A stretch of DNA of 64,000 nt from assembly GCA_944388965.1 (NCBI GenBank), contig CALXKL010000004.1, positions 1 to 64,000 on the forward strand, written 5' to 3'. Below, one piece after another: positions 49,941 through 57,977 of the stretch. Numbering within the stretch: position 1 is the stretch's first letter; the number at the start of each line of letters is the position of its first letter. The notes beneath the pieces are model-generated. The model saw only the letters and a program-made list of their open reading frames with translations. It was not told the DNA's origin and did not search any database. Position numbers and translations under genes: made by a program. The DNA is from an uncultured Spirochaetales bacterium (GTDB taxonomy: Bacteria > Spirochaetota > Spirochaetia > Sphaerochaetales > Sphaerochaetaceae).

Positions 49941-50326
49941 TGGAGGCATACAGGCAGGCATACGCCCACTTCGGAGCCGATGGACGCTACTTCACCAAGG
50001 ATGGAAGGCGGTTCGACTACCAGGACGGCATGGGACCTTACGAATACCTCATGGGCGCACTGTGCGGCTGTTTCTGTTCCACGCTGGAGGACGAGCTCGC
50101 CCTTGCTGGCGTCGCCGTCCAGGCGATCGATGCGCATGCATACGGCAAGAAGAGGGAGAGCGTGCCCACGACGCTGGAGGACACCTGGATCGAGCTGAGG
50201 ATCCACGCCTCCAGGTCTGACGAAGAGAGGATAATGGATGCGGTGGGCCAGGCGTGCCGCCACTGCTCGATGTACCAGACGATAGCCTGTGTAAGCAGGA
50301 TGCACGTCTCATGCGAGGTGATATGA
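49937..50326 (+). CDS. OsmC/Ohr-family protein
   Basis: 129 residues with the OsmC fold. The two conserved cysteines occur as GALCGCFCSTLEDEL (about 40-55) and ACRHCSMYQTI (about 105-115). OsmC proteins reduce organic hydroperoxides, with thiol help. The N-terminal MDGRYFTKDGRRFDYQDG-like region (GADGRYFTKDGRRF) is typical of the smaller branch. Overlaps its neighbours on both sides. Confidence 0.85.
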   Translation: MMEAYRQAYAHFGADGRYFTKDGRRFDYQDGMGPYEYLMGALCGCFCSTLEDELALAGVAVQAIDAHAYGKKRESVPTTLEDTWIELRIHASRSDEERIMDAVGQACRHCSMYQTIACVSRMHVSCEVI

Positions 50327-50886
50327 GCGACAGAGAACTCGAGATCGTGCTGTTCGACGCCTTCTGCGAAGCGCTCAGACGGCTGTGCCATGACGACTAC
50401 AGGCTCTTCTCATCGCAGAAGAGGAAGGGCCCGATCACGCATCGCATCGCGATGTACATAGAGGAGATACTGGACCGTCCTTCCATGATATGCGACACGC
50501 AGTTCCAGATCAGGGGCGACAGGTGCACCTACACCCCCGACATCGTCGTGCACGACAGGCAGGGCGGCGAGGTGATGGCGCTATACTGGCAGGACGGCTA
50601 TCTGAGCGCCCAGGAGAAGGCTGAGGCACGCGACTTCCACCGTGAGAAGAAGTGCCTCACCCTGGCCTTCTCCCTGCTACCCGAGAAGGACTACTTCCTG
50701 ATCTACCGCTTCGCCGGCAGCTATACCGACTATCTGCATCTCTCGCGGGAGGACTTCAGCGAGGACGTGCTCAAGCGCTGCTCCAACGACGAAGACATCT
50801 TCGACGACCAGATGACGCTCTCCCTGACAAGGAGGCGTACCCGGAAGCGTCCTTCAGCGGCTGAGGACCCTGCCCTCTCCGAATAG
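50323..50886 (+). CDS. Hypothetical protein
   Basis: 187 residues from the ATG at 50323, which overlaps the OsmC stop. Sequence has DFCEALRRLCHDDYRLF-like helices and a beta strand PDIVVHDRQGGEVMALYWQD that recalls the PD-D/ExK nuclease core, although the paired E-x-K is not clear. The C-terminus is basic (TRRRTRKRPS). Third gene of the MBL-OsmC operon; its last 33 bases overlap the convergent DUF6062 gene. Confidence 0.65.
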   Translation: MSDRELEIVLFDAFCEALRRLCHDDYRLFSSQKRKGPITHRIAMYIEEILDRPSMICDTQFQIRGDRCTYTPDIVVHDRQGGEVMALYWQDGYLSAQEKAEARDFHREKKCLTLAFSLLPEKDYFLIYRFAGSYTDYLHLSREDFSEDVLKRCSNDEDIFDDQMTLSLTRRRTRKRPSAAEDPALSE

Positions 50887-51579
50887 CTTGCGCACCAGAC
50901 GCCTGTGGGCGTCCTCGCAGCCGTTCCACGGCTTGTCGCGGTTCTCGCTCTTGTACTTCTGGCTGAGGTAGACGTCGTCCTTCTGGCAGCGCTCCAGATT
51001 GTCCTTCAGCAATCTTGCAAGCAGAACGAGGTAATCGGCGAGCATGTCGCCTGACAGCTCCGTGTCCGCACACCGGACAAGGGCGAGCGTATGATGCACG
51101 CAGAAGCCCTTGCCCTGGGCGAAGGCAAAGCGGAACTCCGCATCATCCCGGTACAGCGCCGCCACCGTACGCAGGTAGCGCACAAGACGGTCGTTCATGT
51201 AGTCGCACACCAGACAGCCCTTCTCCCTGTGCGATGCGTATTCCTCGAGCGCCTTGAAAGACTTCATGGCCTTGCGCCATGATGAGGAGTCGGCGATCCT
51301 GTCCAGCAGAGGGAAGAGGTCCTTCTTCGACTCCTCCATGTATGTGTCTAGGACCAGCGACAGGCTCTGGGCCTTATTTCGCTCGGCCATGGCGTGGAAA
51401 TGCGTCGGACAGATGCCCTTGCGGTTCATCTCGACGCGGATCTCCGGCACCATGATCGCAGGCCCGAGATAGTAATCGACGGCATCTCTCTCGGCGGCGT
51501 TCATCAGGTCGCATATGAAACATTCGCTCCCGCTCTTCAGTCCGTCCCATACGGGAATGGTCTCGAGTTCTATCTTCAT
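50854..51579 (-). CDS. DUF6062-family protein
   Basis: 241 residues that match the DUF6062 pattern: SECFICDLMNAAERDAVDYY, LGPAIMVPEIRVEMNRKGIC broken as GPAIMVPEIRVEMNRKGIC, and a second GCLVCDYMNDRL. The Cys-x2-Cys pairs suggest metal binding; the function is unknown. A gene with own start at 51579 lies 11 bases downstream of the aldolase gene stop on the same strand, so the two may be one operon. Confidence 0.8.
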   Translation of the reverse strand: MKIELETIPVWDGLKSGSECFICDLMNAAERDAVDYYLGPAIMVPEIRVEMNRKGICPTHFHAMAERNKAQSLSLVLDTYMEESKKDLFPLLDRIADSSSWRKAMKSFKALEEYASHREKGCLVCDYMNDRLVRYLRTVAALYRDDAEFRFAFAQGKGFCVHHTLALVRCADTELSGDMLADYLVLLARLLKDNLERCQKDDVYLSQKYKSENRDKPWNGCEDAHRRLVRKLFGEGRVLSR

Positions 51580-51590
51580 GTCATCCCCCC

Positions 51591-52220
51591 TCAGGCGAAG
51601 TCCTTCATGATTGCGGCGACCTGAGCGTCATCAAGGGGCCTGGGATGCACTCGGCCACCTGTCAGGTACGTCATCTTCGCCGCCCTCTCCAGGACCTCCA
51701 TGCGCTCGAAGGCCGTCAGCAGGCTCGTTCCGACGGTGAGCGCGCCATGGTTCTCCATCAGCACGACATCATGTTCCATGATGCACCGGGCGACGCTGCC
51801 GGCAAGCTCCTTTGTCCCCATCAGGGCATAGGGCGCCTTCACGACCTGGCCGAGAAGATAGCAGTTCTCTGCAATCAGCCGCGTCTCCACCGGCTCCTCG
51901 AGAGCACTGTACATGGAGGCGAACAGCGGGTGCGAATGGACCACTGCACACACGTCCTCACGAGCCAGGTACACCTGCCGGTGCATCTCGCCTTCTATGC
52001 TGACGCGGATGTCCGGCGTCAGGCTGCGTGCACTGGCGATGTCGATGATGGCGACCTGGGACGGCATTATGGCCGCCTTGTCGATCGACGATGGCGTGAT
52101 GTACATCAGGTCCCCGGCCCTCAGCGACACGTTGCCGCCGCAGGCCGTGGTCAGCCCCCTTTCATATAGGCGCGCCATATAGCGCGCGACTTCAGCTCTA
52201 TAATCTTCCATACCAGACAT
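51591..52220 (-). CDS. Class II aldolase/adducin-family protein (fuculose-phosphate aldolase-like)
   Basis: 209 residues. The zinc site reads VHSHPLF (His-x-His) and ENHGAL (third His), with GGNVSLR near the N-terminus for phosphate binding. Members cleave L-fuculose-1-phosphate or related sugar phosphates; E in GEMH may be catalytic. The start at 52220 has GGGGG upstream; 52211 is an alternative. Together with FucO at 23662, which consumes the lactaldehyde product, it supports use of fucose or rhamnose, but the specific sugar is not proven. Confidence 0.85.
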   Translation of the reverse strand: MSGMEDYRAEVARYMARLYERGLTTACGGNVSLRAGDLMYITPSSIDKAAIMPSQVAIIDIASARSLTPDIRVSIEGEMHRQVYLAREDVCAVVHSHPLFASMYSALEEPVETRLIAENCYLLGQVVKAPYALMGTKELAGSVARCIMEHDVVLMENHGALTVGTSLLTAFERMEVLERAAKMTYLTGGRVHPRPLDDAQVAAIMKDFA

Positions 52221-52237
52221 ATTACCCCCGCGCGCGA

Positions 52238-52266
52238 TTGAATGCGACAACCTTTTCCATTAGAAT
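52238..52266 (+). promoter_or_regulatory. Sigma-70 promoter of proS
   Basis: TTGAAT (52238-52243), a 17-base spacer and TAGAAT (52261-52266), followed by GAGGAG and the ATG at 52295. It diverges from the aldolase gene. Confidence 0.65.
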
Positions 52267-52294
52267 GGTCACTCGTTCGAGGAGACAGACTATC

Positions 52295-54052
52295 ATGAGA
52301 ATGTCCAACATGTTTTCAAGGACCCTGCGCGAGGCGCCTTCCGGTGCCGACAGCAAGGGCTATGAATATCTTCTGAGGGCCGGCTTCATACGCCAGATGG
52401 GAGCCGGGATCTTCTCCCTGCTGCCGCTCGGCTTCAGGGCGACGGCGAAGATTGAAAGCATCATCCGCGAGGAGATGGAGAGAATCGGTGCCCAGGAGAT
52501 CCTGATGCCGGTGGTCAACACCGCCGACATCTGGAAGGAGACCGGCCGCTACTACTCCATAGACAAGGAGATGAGCCGCTTCGAGGACAGGGCCGGACGC
52601 GACATGGTGCTCGCGATGACCCATGAGGAGGCCGTCACCGACCTCGCACGCGGCGAGATAGACTCCTACAGGCGCCTGCCTCTTCTGGTCTACCAGATCC
52701 AGACAAAGTGGCGCGACGACCCCAGGCCGAGAGCCGGTCTGATCCGCGTCAGGGAGTTCACGATGAAGGACTCCTACTCATTCGACCGCGACCAGGAAGG
52801 GCTGGACAAGGTCTACAGGGCCCATTACAAGGCCTACTTCCGCATCTTCAGCCGCTGTGCACTGCCTGCGATCGCAGTGGGAGCCGACTCGGGCATGATG
52901 GGCGGAAAGGTCAGCCACGAATACATGTACCTGTCACCCATCGGAGAGGACACGATCATCACCTGCCCCTCCTGCGGCTACACGGCCAACAGACAGGTGG
53001 CGACATTCCAGAAGGACTACTACGGCGAGGAGATGAAGATGCTGGAGAAGGTCGCCACGCCCGATGCGAAGACGATCGAGGACCTGTGCGCATACCTCCA
53101 CATCGAGCCGAGGCAGACGGCCAAGGCGGTCTTCATGGTCGGCACCTTCATCGACGACCATACCGGAGACGAGACGGAGAAGCTCATCGTGGCCATCATC
53201 CGCGGCGACATGGACGTCGAGGAGAGCAAGCTGAGCAATGCGGCGAAGGCCAATTCGATCCGCCCGGCCCACGAGGAGGAGATCGTGGCGCACGGCATCG
53301 TTCCGGGCTTCGGTTCGCTCATCGGTGCGGACGACGACCTTATCCGGATCGTCGACGACTCCGTGGCGAAGTCGAACAACCTCGTGGCGGGAGCGAACGA
53401 AGTCGGCTATCACTATCTGAACACCAACTTCGGACGTGACTATGATGCCACTGTCGCCGACATCGCAAGCGCACGTCAGGACTACCGCTGCCCAGTATGT
53501 GGAAAGCCCCTCGATGCGTCAAAGGGCGTCGAGATCGGAAACATCTTCCAGCTCGGCACACGCTACAGCGAGAGCATGAACTGCTACTACCAGGACGAGG
53601 ACGGCACCAGGAAGCCCGTCATAATGGGAAGCTATGGAATCGGAGTGGGACGCCTGCTTGCCTGCATCGCCGAGGAGTACAACGATGAAGCAGGACTCAA
53701 GCTTCCGATCTCGGTCGCACCCTACCAGGTCCACCTGATTTCCCTTGTCAAGGACAACGCGGTCGGAGAGGAGATCTACGAAAGCCTCCAGAAGGCCGGC
53801 ATCGAGGTGCTGTACGATGACAGGAAGGAGTCGGCCGGAGTGAAGTTCGCAGATGCGGACCTCATCGGACTTCCGATAAGGATCACAATCGGCAACAGGA
53901 GCCTCAAGGAGGGCAAGGTCGAGGTCAAGATCCGCGAGACCGACGAGACGACGTCCTTCCTGGTCAGCGACCTGGCCGACGAGGTCAAGGCAACCATCGC
54001 CAGGCTCCAGAAGGAGATCGACGAGAACATCGTCGAGAAGGAGCTGGACTGA
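52295..54052 (+). CDS. proS: Prolyl-tRNA synthetase, bacterial type with editing domain
   Basis: A 585-residue class IIa synthetase of the long bacterial form. Motif 1 and 2 region (RAGFIRQMGAGIFSLLPLGFR broken as RQMGAGIFSLLPLGFR, DDPRPRAGLIRVREFTMKDSY broken as RPRAGLIRVREFTMKDSYSF), the YbaK-like INS editing domain (about 225-390), motif 3 (GSYGIGVGRLLACIAEE) and the C-terminal anticodon domain. The start at 52295 follows GAGGAG; 52301 is an alternative. A terminator follows. Confidence 0.96.
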   Translation: MRMSNMFSRTLREAPSGADSKGYEYLLRAGFIRQMGAGIFSLLPLGFRATAKIESIIREEMERIGAQEILMPVVNTADIWKETGRYYSIDKEMSRFEDRAGRDMVLAMTHEEAVTDLARGEIDSYRRLPLLVYQIQTKWRDDPRPRAGLIRVREFTMKDSYSFDRDQEGLDKVYRAHYKAYFRIFSRCALPAIAVGADSGMMGGKVSHEYMYLSPIGEDTIITCPSCGYTANRQVATFQKDYYGEEMKMLEKVATPDAKTIEDLCAYLHIEPRQTAKAVFMVGTFIDDHTGDETEKLIVAIIRGDMDVEESKLSNAAKANSIRPAHEEEIVAHGIVPGFGSLIGADDDLIRIVDDSVAKSNNLVAGANEVGYHYLNTNFGRDYDATVADIASARQDYRCPVCGKPLDASKGVEIGNIFQLGTRYSESMNCYYQDEDGTRKPVIMGSYGIGVGRLLACIAEEYNDEAGLKLPISVAPYQVHLISLVKDNAVGEEIYESLQKAGIEVLYDDRKESAGVKFADADLIGLPIRITIGNRSLKEGKVEVKIRETDETTSFLVSDLADEVKATIARLQKEIDENIVEKELD

Positions 54053-54074
54053 AATCCATCCAGAACATCATCAC

Positions 54075-54105
54075 AGGGCCCCGTCCACACAGGCGGGGCT
54101 CTTTT
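54075..54105 (+). terminator. Rho-independent terminator of proS
   Basis: A 9-bp GC-rich stem with one wobble (54075-54083 with 54094-54102) followed by TTTTC. The 54106-54351 stretch is AT-rich with no gene seen. Confidence 0.75.
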
Positions 54106-54351
54106 CATGCATGGATGGCATGACGTCCTGTTCATTAACAGACGCACAGAACAGGTTGACGCCACCCGCGACCTACAGCCTCTCAGCCTCCTGTATGGAG
54201 AAACGGTGATTGACAGAGACGAGGCCTAAACAATGAACATGGACAGTTTCGACTTGATTCGTTCTCCAGATAATACAAACATAGATGATATAATCATACC
54301 ATAATCGGTATTTATTATGAGCCAAACTATTTGAAGAGTATATGAAATCAG

Positions 54352-54387
54352 AAAAAAAATAAGCTTCCCGCCTGAACGAGAAGCCTT
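54352..54387 (-). terminator. Rho-independent terminator of glgA
   Basis: A 10-bp stem with one bulge (54361-54370 with 54377-54387) followed on the minus strand by A then T8. Confidence 0.75.
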
Positions 54388-54407
54388 GCACTCGATCCCA
54401 TGATGGA

Positions 54408-55865
54408 TCACATTCTGGAATACAGATCCATGTATATCTTCGAGGAGTTGTTCCAGGACCAGTCCTCCTTCATGCCACGCTCGACCATCTGGTCCCAGTG
54501 CTCGCGTTCGCTGTTGAACACGAACAGGGCATGCTGGATTCTTCCAAGGAGCTCGTCGGCCGAATACCCGGCGAATGAGAATCCGGTTCCGGTGTTCTCC
54601 ATCGGGTTGTACGGTTTGACCGTGTCCTTCAGTCCGCCTGTCTCGTGGACTATGGGGACGGCACCATAGCGGAGGCTGATCAGCTGGGTCAGACCGCACG
54701 GCTCGAAGGCCGAAGGCACGAGGAAGGCATCCGCCGCGGCATATATCCTGCGCGAGAGAGCATCCGAGTAGCAGATGTTCGCACTCACCTTGCCCGGATA
54801 CTTCCAGGCATAGTAGCGGAACATGTTCTCGTAATGCGGATCGCCGGTGCCGAGCACAACCAGCTGGACATTGAGATTGCACAGCCTGTCCATGATTCCG
54901 TCCACGAGATCGAGACCCTTCTGGTCAGTAAGGCGGGAGACCAGTCCAAGCATCAATGCACCATCGTCCTCGGGAAGGTTCATCTCCTTCTGCAGCGCCT
55001 TCTTGTTCAGAGGCTTCCTCTTCCTGAAGTCCTTGACCGAGTAGTTGACCTCGATCTTGTCGTCCTTGGCAGGATTCCACACATCATAGTCCAACCCGTT
55101 GATGATTCCCCACAGCCTCTCGTGTCTCCATCTGAGGATGTCGTCAAGGCCGTCACCGAAGTTCGGGGTCTGGATCTCCCAGGAATACGTGTTGCTGACC
55201 GTGGTGATGTAGTCGGAATAGACCAGACCGCCGCGAAGCATGGAGCAGTTCCACTCCTGCTGCGGAATCGAGGTGTCCTGATACGGACTGACCAGACGTC
55301 CCGGCTGGAAACACTCGTCGGGCAGTCCGGAGACCCACCTGATGTGTCCGACGTTCCAGGTGCCCTGGAAACGCAGGTTGTGGATCGTCATGATCGTCCT
55401 TATGCCTCGGAAGAACTGGTCGCCCTGGAAGACCGTGTTCAGATAAACGGGAACCAGCGACGCCTGCCAGTCGTGGCAGTGGATGATGTCGGGACGGAAG
55501 CCTATAAGAGGAAGAGCGGACAGACAGGCCTTGGAGAAGTAGGCGAAACGCTCCAGGTCCTGGAACATGTCGTAGTAAGGGACCATGCCGGAGAAGTACT
55601 GCTCGTTGTCTATGAAGTAGTACGTGATTCCGTCCAGCTCGAGCTTCTGCACGCCGACGTAGATCCTGTTGTCCATCTGGAAGTAGTAGACGGTCTCGGT
55701 ATGCTCCCTGTACTCGGGCTTGATGCAGCGGTAGTTGGGTATCATGACCCGTATGTCGTAATCCTTCTTGTCGAACGCCTTGGGCAGGGAGCCGACGACG
55801 TCCGCAAGGCCTCCGGTCTTCACGAACGGAACGCATTCGGAGGCTACAAACAGTATTCTCTTCAT
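54408..55865 (-). CDS. glgA: Glycogen synthase (ADP-glucose type, GT5)
   Basis: A 485-residue glycosyltransferase that elongates glycogen from ADP-glucose. The N-terminal KTGGLADVVGSLP (16-28) with its catalytic lysine and the second domain GLVSRLTDQKGLDLV and PSAFEPCGLTQLISLRYG broken as SAFEPCGLTQLIS with the catalytic glutamate are intact. Length is standard. AAGGAAGG lies before the ATG at 55865. No other glycogen genes are adjacent. It lies alone on the minus strand. Confidence 0.95.
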   Translation of the reverse strand: MKRILFVASECVPFVKTGGLADVVGSLPKAFDKKDYDIRVMIPNYRCIKPEYREHTETVYYFQMDNRIYVGVQKLELDGITYYFIDNEQYFSGMVPYYDMFQDLERFAYFSKACLSALPLIGFRPDIIHCHDWQASLVPVYLNTVFQGDQFFRGIRTIMTIHNLRFQGTWNVGHIRWVSGLPDECFQPGRLVSPYQDTSIPQQEWNCSMLRGGLVYSDYITTVSNTYSWEIQTPNFGDGLDDILRWRHERLWGIINGLDYDVWNPAKDDKIEVNYSVKDFRKRKPLNKKALQKEMNLPEDDGALMLGLVSRLTDQKGLDLVDGIMDRLCNLNVQLVVLGTGDPHYENMFRYYAWKYPGKVSANICYSDALSRRIYAAADAFLVPSAFEPCGLTQLISLRYGAVPIVHETGGLKDTVKPYNPMENTGTGFSFAGYSADELLGRIQHALFVFNSEREHWDQMVERGMKEDWSWNNSSKIYMDLYSRM

Positions 55866-55902
55866 TATCGGATGACCTTCCTTTGTTTTTGTTGCAGGAA
55901 CA

Positions 55903-55931
55903 ATTATAAGGCCATGGAAGCGGAATTAGAA
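55903..55931 (-). promoter_or_regulatory. Promoter of glgA
   Basis: A consensus TATAAT (55908-55903) with a 17-base spacer to a weak TTCTAA (55931-55926). The overlapping plus-strand TATAAG (55905-55910) may serve the opposite direction. Confidence 0.45.
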
Positions 55932-55981
55932 AGAGGAAAAGGCGACAGAGGAGGTACAATGGGGCTTGAAGGAGATTCGTG

Positions 55982-56113
55982 ATGACCGCTTACCAATACC
56001 GTACCGACTTCATAAGACGTCCTTACCATGTGATGGAAGGCGGCACAACACGACTATCCCGCGGCGAAGAGTCCTGTTCCATCTTGCATCTCGGCGCTCT
56101 TAGTGCGCTATAA
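55982..56113 (+). CDS. Candidate small protein (43 residues)
   Basis: A short frame beginning MTAYQYRTDFIRRPYHVMEG with AAGGAG 8 bases upstream. Its ATG overlaps the stop of a 7-codon frame (55959, MGLEGDS, preceded by GAGGAGG). The coupling looks deliberate, but no relative is known and its stop lies in the -10 box of the next gene. It may instead be leader sequence of the esterase gene. Confidence 0.35.
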   Translation: MTAYQYRTDFIRRPYHVMEGGTTRLSRGEESCSILHLGALSAL

Positions 56114-56114
56114 T
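56084..56114 (+). promoter_or_regulatory. Promoter of the esterase operon
   Basis: TTGCAT (56084-56089), a 19-base spacer and consensus TATAAT (56109-56114) that ends 8 bases before the ATG at 56123, where no Shine-Dalgarno exists. Confidence 0.5.
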
Positions 56115-56122
56115 CTATAGGC

Positions 56123-57202
56123 ATGAGCGACAAGTATCCTCTGTCCAGGAAGATGCGCAGGATAATCGAGGTCTCCGGACTCTTCATCGAGCGGGACGTC
56201 GACAAGCTCACACCCTCGGCGATCGAGGCGCTCAACACGAAGAGCGTCCCCTCGTCGCGCTCCGTGCGCAAGCACCTGTTCAAGCCGGCCAGGAAGATAT
56301 CCAAGACGACATACATAATCCCCGTGAACGAAGGCGCCATCACAGGCTACTTCTTCAACTCGCTGGAGGACCTGACGCTCACAAGTCTCAAGCCGATGAT
56401 CATCTACTTCCATGGTGGAGGATGGGTGTTCGGCAACATGGACCTGTACGGGCTGTACTGCAACCATCTGGCGGCGATCACAGGGGCATGCGTGCTCCTT
56501 GTGGACTATCGTCTCGCTCCCCGATACAAGTTCCCGACCGCGGTCGAGGACTGCTACGACTCCTATCTGTGGGCCATGCAGGGGATAAAGTACTGGAAGG
56601 TGGATCCGGACAGGGTGTTCCTGGCAGGGGACAGCGGTGGCGGAACGCTCGCGGCCGGCGTGTCTCTGCTGGCACGAGACAGGAAGGACACTCTGCCTTC
56701 GGGCCAGATACTCCTGTATCCGTGCACCGATGGAAGGCTGAGGACGGAATCGTTCAGCCAGTATGCGGACTCGCCGACGCTGTCGGAGAAGCAGATGCAG
56801 TTCTACATCAGCAGCTACCAGAGGGAGCCCAAGGACATACTCTCGCCGCTGTTCTCCCCGCTGCTGGCAAGCGACCTCTCGCGCCAGCCGGACACATTGA
56901 TAATAGGGGCCCAGTATGATCCGCTCAAGGACGACGGACGCCTGTATGCCGACGCGCTCGAGGAGGCGGGATCCACGGCGCACTACATCGAGCTCGAAGG
57001 TACGGTGCATGGATTCGCCATGTATCCGCACGCGGTCGGGACGGACAGGACCGACTGCATGATAAGGCAGTTCACATCAGGCCGGCCGTGCAAAAAGGTC
57101 CAGCCTCTTACCGAGGCTGAGCTCAGGAGGGAGGGACGGCTGAAGATGCAGGCTGCAAGCCAGCAGTTCCATGAGAAAGACGGCGATTCCTCTGATTCTT
57201 AG
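56123..57202 (+). CDS. Alpha/beta hydrolase, hormone-sensitive-lipase (HSL) family esterase
   Basis: 359 residues. The oxyanion-hole motif IYFHGGGWVFGN (about 93-104), nucleophile elbow LAGDSGGGTLAAG (serine about 170) and acid/His pair near ALEEAGS and GTVHGFAMYP make a complete HSL triad. Substrates are probably short-chain esters or carboxyl esters. No signal peptide. It overlaps the next gene by 32 bases. No ribosome site is seen, but a consensus -10 lies 8 bases upstream. Confidence 0.88.
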   Translation: MSDKYPLSRKMRRIIEVSGLFIERDVDKLTPSAIEALNTKSVPSSRSVRKHLFKPARKISKTTYIIPVNEGAITGYFFNSLEDLTLTSLKPMIIYFHGGGWVFGNMDLYGLYCNHLAAITGACVLLVDYRLAPRYKFPTAVEDCYDSYLWAMQGIKYWKVDPDRVFLAGDSGGGTLAAGVSLLARDRKDTLPSGQILLYPCTDGRLRTESFSQYADSPTLSEKQMQFYISSYQREPKDILSPLFSPLLASDLSRQPDTLIIGAQYDPLKDDGRLYADALEEAGSTAHYIELEGTVHGFAMYPHAVGTDRTDCMIRQFTSGRPCKKVQPLTEAELRREGRLKMQAASQQFHEKDGDSSDS

Positions 57203-57977
57203 CATCATCGTGCTGTTCGCATCTTGCGGGGATCCGAACATCTACTCCCACATGGGATACGATCCTGCAGGCAGACCGCTTCCGGTCGAGACGGTACGGG
57301 CCGGAAAAGGTGAAGACTTCAACCTGCTGTCCCTGATCTCGGGATATGACGGGAACATCAGGCTCATATACAAGGAGGTGGATGGGAACTACGACCTTCT
57401 CAGGAGCCTGTCGGAGGAAGGACGCATCCGGCTTGTGCAGACGGTGGACTATCTGTCCCGCTACGGGGACCTCAGCTCGTATCTCGCAGGACCGCTGGAT
57501 GACGACACACTGGATGCGTGCAAGGACACGATCGCCTTCGTCAACTCGATCATCGACGGCATCGAGGGCAATGTCACGAAGATACTGGACGGGCTCGAAG
57601 AGACCGGAATGGACGTCGCCGTCGTCCGCCAGGCAATCGACAGCCTGTTCGAAGAATTCGGTGCTCTGAATCGGCTGGATCCGGAGACGGTGGAGGACCT
57701 CATATCGATACAGCTGGTCGAAGACACTCTCGTCTCCTGCATCGAGATGTTCTACATCATACTGCTCGACATCCCTGGCGACATTGCCGAATACACATGG
57801 AACCAGTTCTCATCTGATGGCGCATGGACAACGGATGATATGCTTTCCTCCATCTCGCGAAACGCAGGACGGCTGGTCCAGACGCTCCTTGATGCGATAG
57901 CGGACATAGACCAGGTGTCAAGCCGGATACCCTCGTTCGTGTCGCTGGACGAGATAGTCGACGAGGTGCTGCAGTGA
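57171..57977 (+). CDS. Lipoprotein of unknown function
   Basis: 268 residues with a signal and lipobox PLILSIIVLFASC (C19). The mature part is acidic and helix-rich (repeated stretches of D, E, L and I; LDGLEETGMDVAVVRQAIDS). No domain recognised. It begins within the esterase gene (32-base overlap), and its stop overlaps the following GTG start, so the three genes form one operon. Confidence 0.7.
   Translation: MRKTAIPLILSIIVLFASCGDPNIYSHMGYDPAGRPLPVETVRAGKGEDFNLLSLISGYDGNIRLIYKEVDGNYDLLRSLSEEGRIRLVQTVDYLSRYGDLSSYLAGPLDDDTLDACKDTIAFVNSIIDGIEGNVTKILDGLEETGMDVAVVRQAIDSLFEEFGALNRLDPETVEDLISIQLVEDTLVSCIEMFYIILLDIPGDIAEYTWNQFSSDGAWTTDDMLSSISRNAGRLVQTLLDAIADIDQVSSRIPSFVSLDEIVDEVLQ

Noticed and set aside
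54645-55982. 445-codon plus-strand open frame opposite glgA
   Set aside because: Antisense shadow; glgA is intact on the other strand. Only its last few codons (55959-55982) were kept as part of a short-frame finding.
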